64,000 bases of DNA, from contig NZ_CP041335.1 of the NCBI RefSeq assembly GCF_008033135.1, positions 4,221,925 through 4,285,924 on the forward strand. The letters are read 5' to 3'. A model generated the notes under the pieces. That model was not told where the DNA came from. It worked only from the letters and a program-made list of their open reading frames with translations, and searched no databases. The DNA comes from Chitinolyticbacter meiyuanensis (lineage in GTDB: Bacteria; Pseudomonadota; Gammaproteobacteria; Burkholderiales; Chitinibacteraceae). The number at the start of each line of letters is the position of its first letter. Positions within the stretch are counted from its first letter, which is position 1. The translations under genes and the position numbers were made by a program. Shown piece after piece: positions 43,501 through 51,545 of this stretch.

Positions 43501-44295
43501 TCAATTCTTCACAAACCGTCGGGCGCCGCGACAAATTTCGTCTTTTTGCGCCGGCGATGGATAGTTGATCAACACCGCCCGGTACTTGCCTTTGAAAACG
43601 AAGAGGCTGCCGGCCGCGGCCCCCACGACACCGCAAGTGTCGACAAGTGCACCGATATCGTCCAGCGAACCCGCCCCACCCAAGAACGTAGTCGGCACGC
43701 GAAGGGCGTCGCGCATTTTGCGCGCCAGTTCCAGATCGTACCCTTTCATCTCACCGTCGCGATCAACCGAGTTGACAACGATTTCGCCAGCCCCCGCCTC
43801 TTGCAGCCGCACAGCCATTTCGACGGGTTCCACCTTGTGTGACTGCTTGGCATTGTGGGTACAGACTTCGTATCCCTTGGCAAACAAACCACTGCGTTTG
43901 CGGATATCCAAGACTGCAACAACGGACTGCCTGCCAATTGCAGCGGCGATTTCCCCCAACAATGCAGGATTCACGATGGCCGCAGCGCTGATCGCAACCT
44001 TTTCGACCCCCAAATCGATGATCCGGGCAGCCTGAGCCGCAGTCGTGATACCACCACCGTAACAAAGCGGCATCCTGCACTCTTCGGCCAGCTTGGCGAT
44101 GAGTCCGTAGTCCGGCTCCACGCCATTCACCGTTGCATCGATATCTAGGACGATGAGCTCGTCAGACTCCTTCTCGTTGAAGATCTTCACTGCATTGATC
44201 GGATCACCAACGTACTTGGGCGACTTGAAGCCTTGTGTTTTTACCAGCCCGCCCTTGTGAACCAGCAGACAGGGAATGATACGTGGGCGCAGCAT
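43501..44295 (-). CDS. wbuZ: HisF-like subunit of acetamidino synthase, set 1 (WbuZ/HisF2)
   Basis: A TIM-barrel relative of histidine HisF that works with HisH- and WbpG/WbuX-like proteins to turn an N-acetyl group into an acetamidino group. Marks: MLRPRIIPCLLVHKGGLVKT, LIVLDIDATVNG, PLCYGGGITTAAQAARIIDL, VVAVLDIRK, GEIVVNSVDRDGEMKGYDLE and TFLGGAGSLDDIGAL. It is not part of a his operon. Sitting next to fnlA it probably helps convert L-FucNAc to L-FucNAm (inference). Confidence 0.88.
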   Translation of the reverse strand: MLRPRIIPCLLVHKGGLVKTQGFKSPKYVGDPINAVKIFNEKESDELIVLDIDATVNGVEPDYGLIAKLAEECRMPLCYGGGITTAAQAARIIDLGVEKVAISAAAIVNPALLGEIAAAIGRQSVVAVLDIRKRSGLFAKGYEVCTHNAKQSHKVEPVEMAVRLQEAGAGEIVVNSVDRDGEMKGYDLELARKMRDALRVPTTFLGGAGSLDDIGALVDTCGVVGAAAGSLFVFKGKYRAVLINYPSPAQKDEICRGARRFVKN

Positions 44296-44298
44296 GGC

Positions 44299-44916
44299 TT
44301 AAAGCTCCGCAAAGTTCTTTAGAAGTTGCGCGCCCCAGTGATGGCTTTTCTCTGGGTGGCACTGAACACCGTGAATGTGCCCGCGCGACACAACGGCGTC
44401 GAAGTCGAGGCCATAATGCGCAGTCGCTGCTACGTGCGCCTTGTCCTCCGCATCGAAATAATACGAATGCAGGAAGTAAAAACGCGGGTCCGCCTCAAAA
44501 CCACGGCCGAAAAGCTGCGCGCCTTCACTAGGCTGAAGGTCATTCCACCCCATGTGGGGCATCGGCAACTCGGCTGATTGGCTGGTCTTAGCAAATGCCT
44601 TCACACGTCCGGGAATCCAATCCAACCCCTTCAGAACACCTTCATCCGAACCAGTCGCCAACATCTGCATACCCACGCAAACTCCCAACACTGGAACCCC
44701 CTGAACTTGTACCGCACTTTCCAGAGCAGAACGTATGCCAGAATTATTAAGCAACTGCATCGCGTGATCAAAGGCGCCAACGCCAGGCAGAATCAGGCGG
44801 GTTGCGTCAGAAAGTTCGGCAGCGGTTCGCGCGCGCTCAGCAGGGATACCCAAGCGTTTGAACATGGTCATGAACGCTTGGATATTACCCACGCCATAGT
44901 CGACAACGCGAATCAC
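44299..44916 (-). CDS. wbuY: HisH-like glutaminase of acetamidino synthase, set 1 (WbuY/HisH2)
   Basis: Class I glutamine amidotransferase that releases ammonia for the partner barrel. The catalytic triad is visible: Cys80 in VLGVCVGMQMLA and the His-Glu pair in VQCHPEKSHH. Start IRVVDYGVGNIQAFMTMF and PGVGAFDHAMQLL match HisH. It is distinct in sequence from the second HisH-like protein at 49965. It overlaps the PP-loop gene by four bases. Confidence 0.9.
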   Translation of the reverse strand: MIRVVDYGVGNIQAFMTMFKRLGIPAERARTAAELSDATRLILPGVGAFDHAMQLLNNSGIRSALESAVQVQGVPVLGVCVGMQMLATGSDEGVLKGLDWIPGRVKAFAKTSQSAELPMPHMGWNDLQPSEGAQLFGRGFEADPRFYFLHSYYFDAEDKAHVAATAHYGLDFDAVVSRGHIHGVQCHPEKSHHWGAQLLKNFAEL

Positions 44917-46055
44917 CTAAAGTACCTCTTCTCCAAGCCAAGCCGACGCATCACGCGTGCGCCCAAGCCAATCGCCCAGCGCTTATTCTTATAATTACGG
45001 TATGTGTGCCTTGGCATATCAAAAAGCGCTTGCAATTGGTCAACCGAAAGTGCCAATTTATGAGCCACATACTCGAACTCTTGAGAAAGAAAATGCTCAT
45101 CCATTTCCGGCTGAGCTATTCGAAGCAATGCCTCAGCCCGGGTCATTTGCCCCGTCATGATCAAACTTGAAAAATGAGCTCGCCTCTTTTCATAGCCGAA
45201 GCGCCTGGGGAGCCAATAATCTTCATAAAAACGGGTAAATCGCGACTCGTGATGTTTATGCTTAAAACTCTTCCACCCAAATCGCTCGGCCAACTCTCTC
45301 TCGGCATCTACCTTCAGATAAGGAATAAGATTCAGTGGGTGATGAACCTTCATTCCAAGTATTTTTTGATAAACAATTTTATAAACAAAAATATCCGTCA
45401 GTGGAAACGAACCAAGCTCACCATCACCAAATTGCTTCCAAATATCGCCAAACAATCGTTTATCAATCCCTAAATAACCACCCCACTCTTCCGGCTCTCG
45501 ACAGCATTCTGTGGAAAAATTTGAACCTGTAATAACATGCTTGATATTATGCTGCCTAGCAAATTTGTAGAGGGCAGAGAAGAAGGCAGCATCCTGCACC
45601 AGATCTTGATCGGGGATACCCGATCTTAAAAACGCAACTTGCAGGCGTTTGACCTCTTCCCAATTTACCACCTCGGTATAAAGATCCAGACCCAACCCAT
45701 CTACCAGCTTCTCTATATTGCCTACGGCCTGATCGGTATTCCACCCAGCATCAACATGGAATAGCAGGGGGCGCAGGCCCATTTTTTCTTTGGCAACGAA
45801 TGCTGCATAAGAGCTATCCAAGCCTCCACTGAGACCGATGATGCAATCAAAATCACGCGCTTTTCCGGATAAACGAATAGTATCTGCCATGGCAGCCAGT
45901 TGAGCGGCACCTCGATCATCCACATGCCAGTTTGGCGCAATATCACTTTCAAAATTTTGACAAAAGCTACACCAGCCCCGCTCGTCAAAAACGATATGAG
46001 GTGCTGATATATCCATAATACAACGGCTACAAATTTTATATTCCAATCTCGCCAT
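44913..46055 (-). CDS. wbuX: N-acetyl sugar amidotransferase, set 1 (WbuX/WbpG)
   Basis: PP-loop ATP pyrophosphatase that activates the sugar N-acetyl group for amidation. Marks: two Cys pairs that may bind zinc (Cys9/Cys12 and Cys29/Cys32), the PP-loop GLSGGLDSSYAAFVAKEK, HVDAGWNTDQAVGNIEKLV and ITGSNFSTECCREPEEWGG. Length 380 fits WbpG. It sits just before WbuY and WbuZ homologues, so the set is complete. The codons are AT-richer than those of fnl genes. Confidence 0.9.
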   Translation of the reverse strand: MARLEYKICSRCIMDISAPHIVFDERGWCSFCQNFESDIAPNWHVDDRGAAQLAAMADTIRLSGKARDFDCIIGLSGGLDSSYAAFVAKEKMGLRPLLFHVDAGWNTDQAVGNIEKLVDGLGLDLYTEVVNWEEVKRLQVAFLRSGIPDQDLVQDAAFFSALYKFARQHNIKHVITGSNFSTECCREPEEWGGYLGIDKRLFGDIWKQFGDGELGSFPLTDIFVYKIVYQKILGMKVHHPLNLIPYLKVDAERELAERFGWKSFKHKHHESRFTRFYEDYWLPRRFGYEKRRAHFSSLIMTGQMTRAEALLRIAQPEMDEHFLSQEFEYVAHKLALSVDQLQALFDMPRHTYRNYKNKRWAIGLGARVMRRLGLEKRYFR

Positions 46056-46069
46056 CCACTTGAAGTGAC

Positions 46070-47278
46070 TTAAGCCAAAGCTTCATAAACCGCTAAAATG
46101 CGTTTTGCGTTATCTTCTGGCACAAAAAATTCGAGCGCCAAGTCTCTGCTCGCGAGACCCATTTGCCGTCGTTCCTGCGGATGGCGCAAATACCACAGAA
46201 TTGCATCTGCCAGCGAACGAGGATCGCGTGCTGGCACGCAAAGGCCAGTAACTCCTGGGCGAACCGTGTCCGGCAAAGGATCCTCAACGCAGACCAAGCA
46301 AGGCACCTCATAAAAGGCCGCTTCGAACACCGGACGGCCAGGAGCATCAAAATGAGATGGAAAAGCCAGCACATCAAAGGCCGGGTAAAACCGATGTATA
46401 TCGTTGCGGTGTCCGACAAAATGAATATTACACGTCAAATCCAGTTGCTGCACCAATGACTCAAGATCATCAGAAACGTCCTGTGCAAAGCCCGCGAAAC
46501 GAAGTAGTCGCCCCTTCAAGCCGTCGCTCGGGCGAGTCTTACCGCCCACAAAAACAAACTCCACTGCGGCACCAGCTCGCTCTTTGACCAACGCAGCCGC
46601 TCGAATTAAATCAACCACCCCTTTGGCGTGTTGCAAATTTCCGACGAACCCAACACACATCGAGTCGTTCGACTGGAGCATCATTTCCTGTCGGCTGGCC
46701 TTCTCCTCCTGCGCGGGCGCAGAAAATGAATTGTGCACAACAACACACGGCAACTCAGCGGGCAAGGTCGACCTAACAGTTTCATCGATAGCCACTATAG
46801 TACTGACATGCCGTTTGAGCAGAAATAGAATTAGACGAGATCGCCAAGCATTTTGTTCACGCCGCTGAGAAGAACGTACATGAAGCACCAATGGCCTTTT
46901 GAATAGCCATTTAGCAAAAAGGGCAGGAAAAATTTCTGTAATTTCGTTACAATGAATTAAATCAATATTATTTCGCCACCGCAGCCATGCCTTGACAAGC
47001 GCGAAAAAGGTAAAAGGCAGATGGAAAACTTCCCGAAGCAGAATCAGCCAACGTAATCCGCGGTAATAGCTATATTGTGTATTATCAATGCGAGTTAAGC
47101 CGCGTGTTTCGATAACATCATCTGCAACTTTGCGATAATAGGACAGCGCAGTACCTCTAGCTGCGACAAAATAGGCACTGACGCCCAAAGACCGCAAAGC
47201 TGCTACAAGCTCAAAAAGACTACGCGATGCACCACCAAATGGTCCTACCCCATCGATGTACAAAACATTCTTATTCAA
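46070..47278 (-). CDS. Glycosyltransferase family 4
   Basis: GT-B fold transferase of 402 residues. Marks: LYIDGVGPFGGASRSLFELV (donor-side start), IDLIHCNEITEIFPALF, VLHVRSS, GFVGNLQHAKGVVDLIRA and FPSHFDAPGRPVFEAAFYEV. The Glu in RPVFEAAFYE corresponds to the conserved acidic motif. It overlaps the wzy stop by four bases. The sugar is unknown; it is one of three candidate non-initiating transferases of this O-unit. Confidence 0.87.
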   Translation of the reverse strand: MNKNVLYIDGVGPFGGASRSLFELVAALRSLGVSAYFVAARGTALSYYRKVADDVIETRGLTRIDNTQYSYYRGLRWLILLREVFHLPFTFFALVKAWLRWRNNIDLIHCNEITEIFPALFAKWLFKRPLVLHVRSSQRREQNAWRSRLILFLLKRHVSTIVAIDETVRSTLPAELPCVVVHNSFSAPAQEEKASRQEMMLQSNDSMCVGFVGNLQHAKGVVDLIRAAALVKERAGAAVEFVFVGGKTRPSDGLKGRLLRFAGFAQDVSDDLESLVQQLDLTCNIHFVGHRNDIHRFYPAFDVLAFPSHFDAPGRPVFEAAFYEVPCLVCVEDPLPDTVRPGVTGLCVPARDPRSLADAILWYLRHPQERRQMGLASRDLALEFFVPEDNAKRILAVYEALA

Positions 47279-48504
47279 CGCGGCCTCACTGACAACAGGG
47301 AAAAAAAGAGCATCGCAAGAAAATCATATGAGTTGACGTAGCTACCATACGACAGCATGGTTATAAAAAAAAGCAAAAGAATAATTAAGGAATGTCGCCA
47401 TCCATTCTTGAATGCGCAATTCGCGTTTAGCACTAGCGCTAGCACAAAAAGAAATGCAGAAACAATCCCACACCGAGCCAGCAAGCCCGTAAAAAAAGAT
47501 TCAGATCCGGTGCCATTTGCGGCAATCTTCTCACCAAATGTCATCTCGTCCAGCGTAAAAGACCCAAAACCCCAAAGGGGATTTTGCTGCCAAATTAATA
47601 TATGCTGAAGCCAAAGCCATCCTCTATAAACCGATTGGCGCAAGGAATCTGCATCGATATAACCGGCCTCCCCTCTAAACAGGTACTGAAACAAAACGAT
47701 CGGCACATAGTCTTGCAACAAAAGGATAATCTGGGTGGAAAGCACAAATACAACAAAAAGCGCCGTAAACAAAAACACAACAGCCAAATGACAAAAAAAA
47801 TGCGAGTTAGAGCGCTTTCGAAAAAGAAACACAAAGTACAGCAGCGCAAGAAACATGCAGATGATCGCCGTCCTCAAGCCAGAAAATATCACCATCGCTG
47901 CAGCCAAAACAACGAGGATTCGATATCTCCTCCCCTCTCCAAATTTTGAGAGATTTACCACGAAGACCAATAGCGAGAATATCGCCCCAGTGGCAACTTG
48001 CGGAAGAAGAGAGCCTCTCCATGGCAACTGGCCATCTTTTGAAAAGCCAAGCACAGGCAAATAATTGCTATAGCCAAAAAAATAAGCTGCGGTTGTAGCA
48101 AAAATCGAAAATATGAAAAGAAAATTGATTAGCCCCACCGACACTGAAGGGCGCAACCTAAATACAAACAAAGGAAGAAGGGAAAGTGCTATAACATATT
48201 TAGCTGAATCAATATCTGAGCGAAACAAACAAACAAACAATGAAAAAAAGAAAAACCCCAAAAAAACAAGCTCAACCCGGGAGAAACTGAACCCCCTAGT
48301 CATGAAAGAAAAACAATAGCCAACAAGGCACACCGCAAAAGAAGGAACTACAAAGGCAAAGTACAACACCGACGACGCACCAACAATCACCCCTTCAAAA
48401 ACAAAAAATTGCAATAAAAAATAGTAAACCAACAGCATAGAAAATGCACGATCTACTTTTCGAACACAAGAAGAAGCCATGGTCGTATTTGACTTTATCG
48501 ACAT
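47275..48504 (-). CDS. wzy: Wzy-like O-antigen polymerase (O-antigen ligase fold)
   Basis: A very hydrophobic protein with about 10-12 membrane segments and one large loop between residues about 260 and 330 (LFRGEAGYIDADSLRQSVYR to LWGFGSFTLDEMTFGEKIA). The LWGFGSFT stretch resembles the periplasmic loop of Wzy/WaaL proteins. It is strongly AT-rich, as wzy genes often are. Wzy proteins share little sequence, so the call rests on topology, the loop and position in an O-antigen cluster with wzx and wzz. ATG at 48504 is chosen; 48480 is an alternative. Confidence 0.8.
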   Translation of the reverse strand: MSIKSNTTMASSCVRKVDRAFSMLLVYYFLLQFFVFEGVIVGASSVLYFAFVVPSFAVCLVGYCFSFMTRGFSFSRVELVFLGFFFFSLFVCLFRSDIDSAKYVIALSLLPLFVFRLRPSVSVGLINFLFIFSIFATTAAYFFGYSNYLPVLGFSKDGQLPWRGSLLPQVATGAIFSLLVFVVNLSKFGEGRRYRILVVLAAAMVIFSGLRTAIICMFLALLYFVFLFRKRSNSHFFCHLAVVFLFTALFVVFVLSTQIILLLQDYVPIVLFQYLFRGEAGYIDADSLRQSVYRGWLWLQHILIWQQNPLWGFGSFTLDEMTFGEKIAANGTGSESFFTGLLARCGIVSAFLFVLALVLNANCAFKNGWRHSLIILLLFFITMLSYGSYVNSYDFLAMLFFSLLSVRPR

Positions 48505-48525
48505 ATACAAGACACTAGCCAAGTC

Positions 48526-49950
48526 TTATTCAACCATCTGGATAAAATTTTTGAAATTGCTTTCCCAGTTCTTTTCCCAAAGCTCATCTCCAAGCCTTTC
48601 TTCTTCAGATTGATCAGCACTTTCCAACACTTCGAATAATTCATCGATTGAGGAAAAACTAGAAAAAGGAAGTACCGGATATGCGAAGATAGACTTCGCT
48701 GTGCGCCAAGCTAAGATTTTCTTGCATAAGCCAACCGCATCAAACAGCCCTGTCGAAACTTCACTAATAACTATTTCTGCGCCAGATACAGCATCATATA
48801 TCGTAGAGGAGTCATCTAAAGCGATAATATCTTCGTCATCAAAGGTCATTGAACTCACCCTTTGTCGCTCCAGCGGATGTGGTCGGATTAAAATGCGCAA
48901 ACCTCTTTGCTTTGCGTAATCAATCATTGAATGCGCCAACTCAGCATACTTATTAAATTCTATGCCATCACTCAGGATAATGATGAATGGGCGCCCCCCT
49001 CGTCCTACCCCCCCCCCTTCGGGGCGAGCAGGATTGCCTACAGTAACCATTTTCACCGGAAGATTCACCTGGCTTTCCCACCATCGTCCGTAGCTGAGAA
49101 AATAATCGGGTAGCGCGCTTCGATAAACTTTTGATTGAAAAATGCGATCGCCAAAATTATACGCATCGTGTCCTCGGGAGATTGCGCCGTGTTGAAATTC
49201 TACGACACAAGCTCCTACTTCCCGTGCGGCATAAATCAAAGGCATGAGCGGGCCGTAGCTAGCGCCACTTGCTAAAAGGAAAGAAGGTTGTATCGATTCC
49301 ACCATATTGCGGTATAAAGCAAGGGCTGCAGGAAGCCCGCCAATTTTTCGCGCAACAAAGTGTTCGAAAGCCAATTTGCGATTGCTGGTTAAATTCCAAC
49401 CTAAAATCCTTTGGGCTGCCGAACACGCTGCATTAACAAGTTCAACAGTAGCAGCTTTTACGTTAGGTATTCTTGCCCTTAAGTGCCCGATGACTGCAAT
49501 TCTTGCTTGGCTCGGCCCATGAAGTAAAACTCGAGATTTGTGTCGCGGAAATGGCCACTTCCAATCATATTGCTCTAGCAGACAAACAGAGTTTCCGTCA
49601 TAACAGTTTAGCAATGGATCTGAAAGTCGATTAAAACGCCTGCCATCGATAAAGCGATCAGCTACAGAATCAGTTACGCACAATAAAGAGGCGCGCATTC
49701 CTGCATATTGTAGACCTATGTTCCACAGCTCGGCACGAAATAGAGCAGAAGCTTTTTGAAAAGCAGATGGTCCATTCGAAACACTTGAAATTGCAGTTGA
49801 ATAGACCAGATCAGATATAATTTCTCTGAAGAAAGCCACACGAACCAGCGGCCACAAAAGAAGCCCGGTACTGGGACAAAAAAAATCATCTAGAGGCGCT
49901 TCATCTTCTATGTTTAAAAGGTCTTGAAGCGTAAAATTGTAATAAGGCAT
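48526..49950 (-). CDS. Unassigned GT-B-like protein, candidate glycosyltransferase
   Basis: A 474-residue soluble protein that I cannot place in a named family. Features suggest a GT-B donor half: ACVVEFQHGAISRGHDAYNF, then LPDYFLSYGRWWE, IIILSDGIEFNKYAELAH, LRILIRPHPLERQRVSS and AEIVISEVSTGLFDAVGLCK. This pattern (HG near YNFGD, RPHP, then S-T-G) is seen in capsule and teichoic-type transferases. Its position among O-unit genes fits a sugar transferase. The coding strand holds a G10 run in NPARPEGGGVGRGG that could shift the frame. Confidence 0.6.
   Translation of the reverse strand: MPYYNFTLQDLLNIEDEAPLDDFFCPSTGLLLWPLVRVAFFREIISDLVYSTAISSVSNGPSAFQKASALFRAELWNIGLQYAGMRASLLCVTDSVADRFIDGRRFNRLSDPLLNCYDGNSVCLLEQYDWKWPFPRHKSRVLLHGPSQARIAVIGHLRARIPNVKAATVELVNAACSAAQRILGWNLTSNRKLAFEHFVARKIGGLPAALALYRNMVESIQPSFLLASGASYGPLMPLIYAAREVGACVVEFQHGAISRGHDAYNFGDRIFQSKVYRSALPDYFLSYGRWWESQVNLPVKMVTVGNPARPEGGGVGRGGRPFIIILSDGIEFNKYAELAHSMIDYAKQRGLRILIRPHPLERQRVSSMTFDDEDIIALDDSSTIYDAVSGAEIVISEVSTGLFDAVGLCKKILAWRTAKSIFAYPVLPFSSFSSIDELFEVLESADQSEEERLGDELWEKNWESNFKNFIQMVE
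49008..49017 (-). repeat. G10 homopolymer inside a coding region
   Basis: Ten C on the + strand (ten G on the coding strand) within the unassigned transferase gene at 48526-49950, near codon 312. A second run of six lies at 48994-48999. Long poly-G runs in surface-glycan genes of Neisseria and Campylobacter change length by slippage and switch genes on and off. As sequenced the frame is open. Confidence 0.85.
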
Positions 49951-49964
49951 AAGTATTCAACGGG

Positions 49965-50606
49965 TTATATGCTTTCGACAAAACCCTTCAAAATGTCCAA
50001 GCCCAGCCCGCCGCTCTTTTCAGGGTGAAATTGCATTCCATGGACGTTAGCTACACCTATCGCTGCCACAATTTCTTGCCCTTCATAGTTGTAAGTGGCA
50101 ATCACATGATCAGGATTTTCCGGTAATGCACGGTAAGAATGCACCAAGTAAACTGATTTACCGTGTGTAGGGTGTAACCAAGTGGGTACGTTTACGCCAG
50201 AACAACGACAATCCAACTCCCTCCATCCTATAGATGGTATTCTCCGGACTTTGCCATCTGCCCGCTCAGCGGGAATAGGAACAACTTCCCCAGGAATCAG
50301 CCCAATACCCTCGTGCCTTCCGTGTTCTACTCCAACCGACAGAAGCATCTGCATCCCCAAGCAGATCCCCAAAACCGGCTTTCCTGTTGACGCAAATTTC
50401 CTAATCGGGTCAATTAAGCCTGCTTGTTGCAGGCCTTGCATCCCATCGCCAAAAGCGCCAACACCTGGAATAACCAGCGCTGATGCGTATTCGAGGCGAG
50501 CGAAATCTACTCCAGTATAGATCCTCGTTGCACCACAATAATCGAAAGCCCGCTCAACGCTAAATAGATTGCCAACGCCATAGTCAACAATATATATATC
50601 TTTCAT
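49965..50606 (-). CDS. hisH: HisH-like glutaminase of acetamidino synthase, set 2
   Basis: Class I glutamine amidotransferase of 213 residues. Triad: Cys82 in VLGICLGMQMLLSVGVE and the His-Glu pair in GMQFHPEKSGGLG. Start DIYIVDYGVGNLFSVERAF and PGVGAFGDGMQGL match HisH. It is clearly different from the set 1 copy at 44299. It ends one base before... its start lies two bases after the HisF-like stop, so the pair is likely co-translated. Not part of a his operon. Confidence 0.9.
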   Translation of the reverse strand: MKDIYIVDYGVGNLFSVERAFDYCGATRIYTGVDFARLEYASALVIPGVGAFGDGMQGLQQAGLIDPIRKFASTGKPVLGICLGMQMLLSVGVEHGRHEGIGLIPGEVVPIPAERADGKVRRIPSIGWRELDCRCSGVNVPTWLHPTHGKSVYLVHSYRALPENPDHVIATYNYEGQEIVAAIGVANVHGMQFHPEKSGGLGLDILKGFVESI

Positions 50607-50607
50607 A

Positions 50608-51378
50608 TTAAACTACCCTTACCTGCATTCCCAGTTCCCGGGCTTGTTCTCTGAGTACCCCAATTGTGGTCCGCCCATAATGTAGCGCATCTGCAAACGC
50701 CACAGCATTCGCTCCTGCCGCAAGCACGGCATCAAGATGAGCTGGCTCGCCGTAACCGCCGCTTGCAATTACCGGTACATGTACTGCCTCAGAGACATCA
50801 CGAACCAAATCGCAGTCAAAACCTTTGCGCGTCCCTTCTTGATCAATTGAAGTGACCAGCACTTCCCCCGCACCAAGCTCTACTGCCTTACGCACCCAAT
50901 CAAGAGCATCGAGGCCCGAACCTTCTCGACCACAGTCGGTATAAACTTCCCATCGGCCCGAACGAAGCTTTTTTGCCTCAAGCGACAAAACCACGCACTG
51001 GGAGCCAAATCGGAGAGCTGACTCGGAAATCAATTCAGGGCGTTTGACCGCAGCAGTGTTAATTGCCACCTTATCAGCGCCGGCCCGAAGCAACTCTCTG
51101 ACATCCTCAACACTCCGAACTCCCCCTCCAACGGTCATCGGAACGAAAACCGACTTCGCCGCACGACGCACGATTTCAGTCAAATTGGAGCGACCATATA
51201 GACTAGCTACAATATCCATATATATGAGCTCATCAGCCCCTTGTTGGTAATAGCGCTCGGCGTATTCTTGTGGATCTCCGATAATGCGCAAACCTTCAAG
51301 ATGCACGCCCTTTATTAGGTTTTCGCCCTTAACGTCCAATCTACCTATCAAGCGTACGTTTCTATCCTGAATACTCAT
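50608..51378 (-). CDS. hisF: HisF-like subunit of acetamidino synthase, set 2
   Basis: TIM-barrel protein of 256 residues. Marks: VRLIGRLDVKGENLIKGVHL at the start (differs from the set 1 start), ADELIYMDIVASLYGRSNLT, VPMTVGGGVRSVEDVREL, AGEVLVTSIDQEGTRKGFDC and VPVIASGGYGEPAHLDAVL. The LDVKGENLIKGVH start is typical of the PseA/PtmG/WbpG-linked HisF group in sugar clusters. It would pass ammonia to the sugar amidotransferase at 51546. Confidence 0.9.
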   Translation of the reverse strand: MSIQDRNVRLIGRLDVKGENLIKGVHLEGLRIIGDPQEYAERYYQQGADELIYMDIVASLYGRSNLTEIVRRAAKSVFVPMTVGGGVRSVEDVRELLRAGADKVAINTAAVKRPELISESALRFGSQCVVLSLEAKKLRSGRWEVYTDCGREGSGLDALDWVRKAVELGAGEVLVTSIDQEGTRKGFDCDLVRDVSEAVHVPVIASGGYGEPAHLDAVLAAGANAVAFADALHYGRTTIGVLREQARELGMQVRVV

Positions 51379-51545
51379 TCTTTTTGAATCTCATCATGCG
51401 CGACGATATTAATCGCTTCAGGTGCTAAGCATGTGGCTCAGAATAGGCCAAGCAAATACCTTGATCCGTGCCGGCCCAACCGCTGGGTTATTAAACCCAA
51501 GATGCGTGACTGCGAAACCTACGCGCCCTCGCCAAACAGGTGGAT

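Noticed and set aside
43501..51378. HisH/HisF-like genes as histidine biosynthesis genes
   Set aside because: No other his gene is nearby and both pairs sit with sugar amidotransferases in an O-antigen locus, so the sugar-amidination role is preferred.
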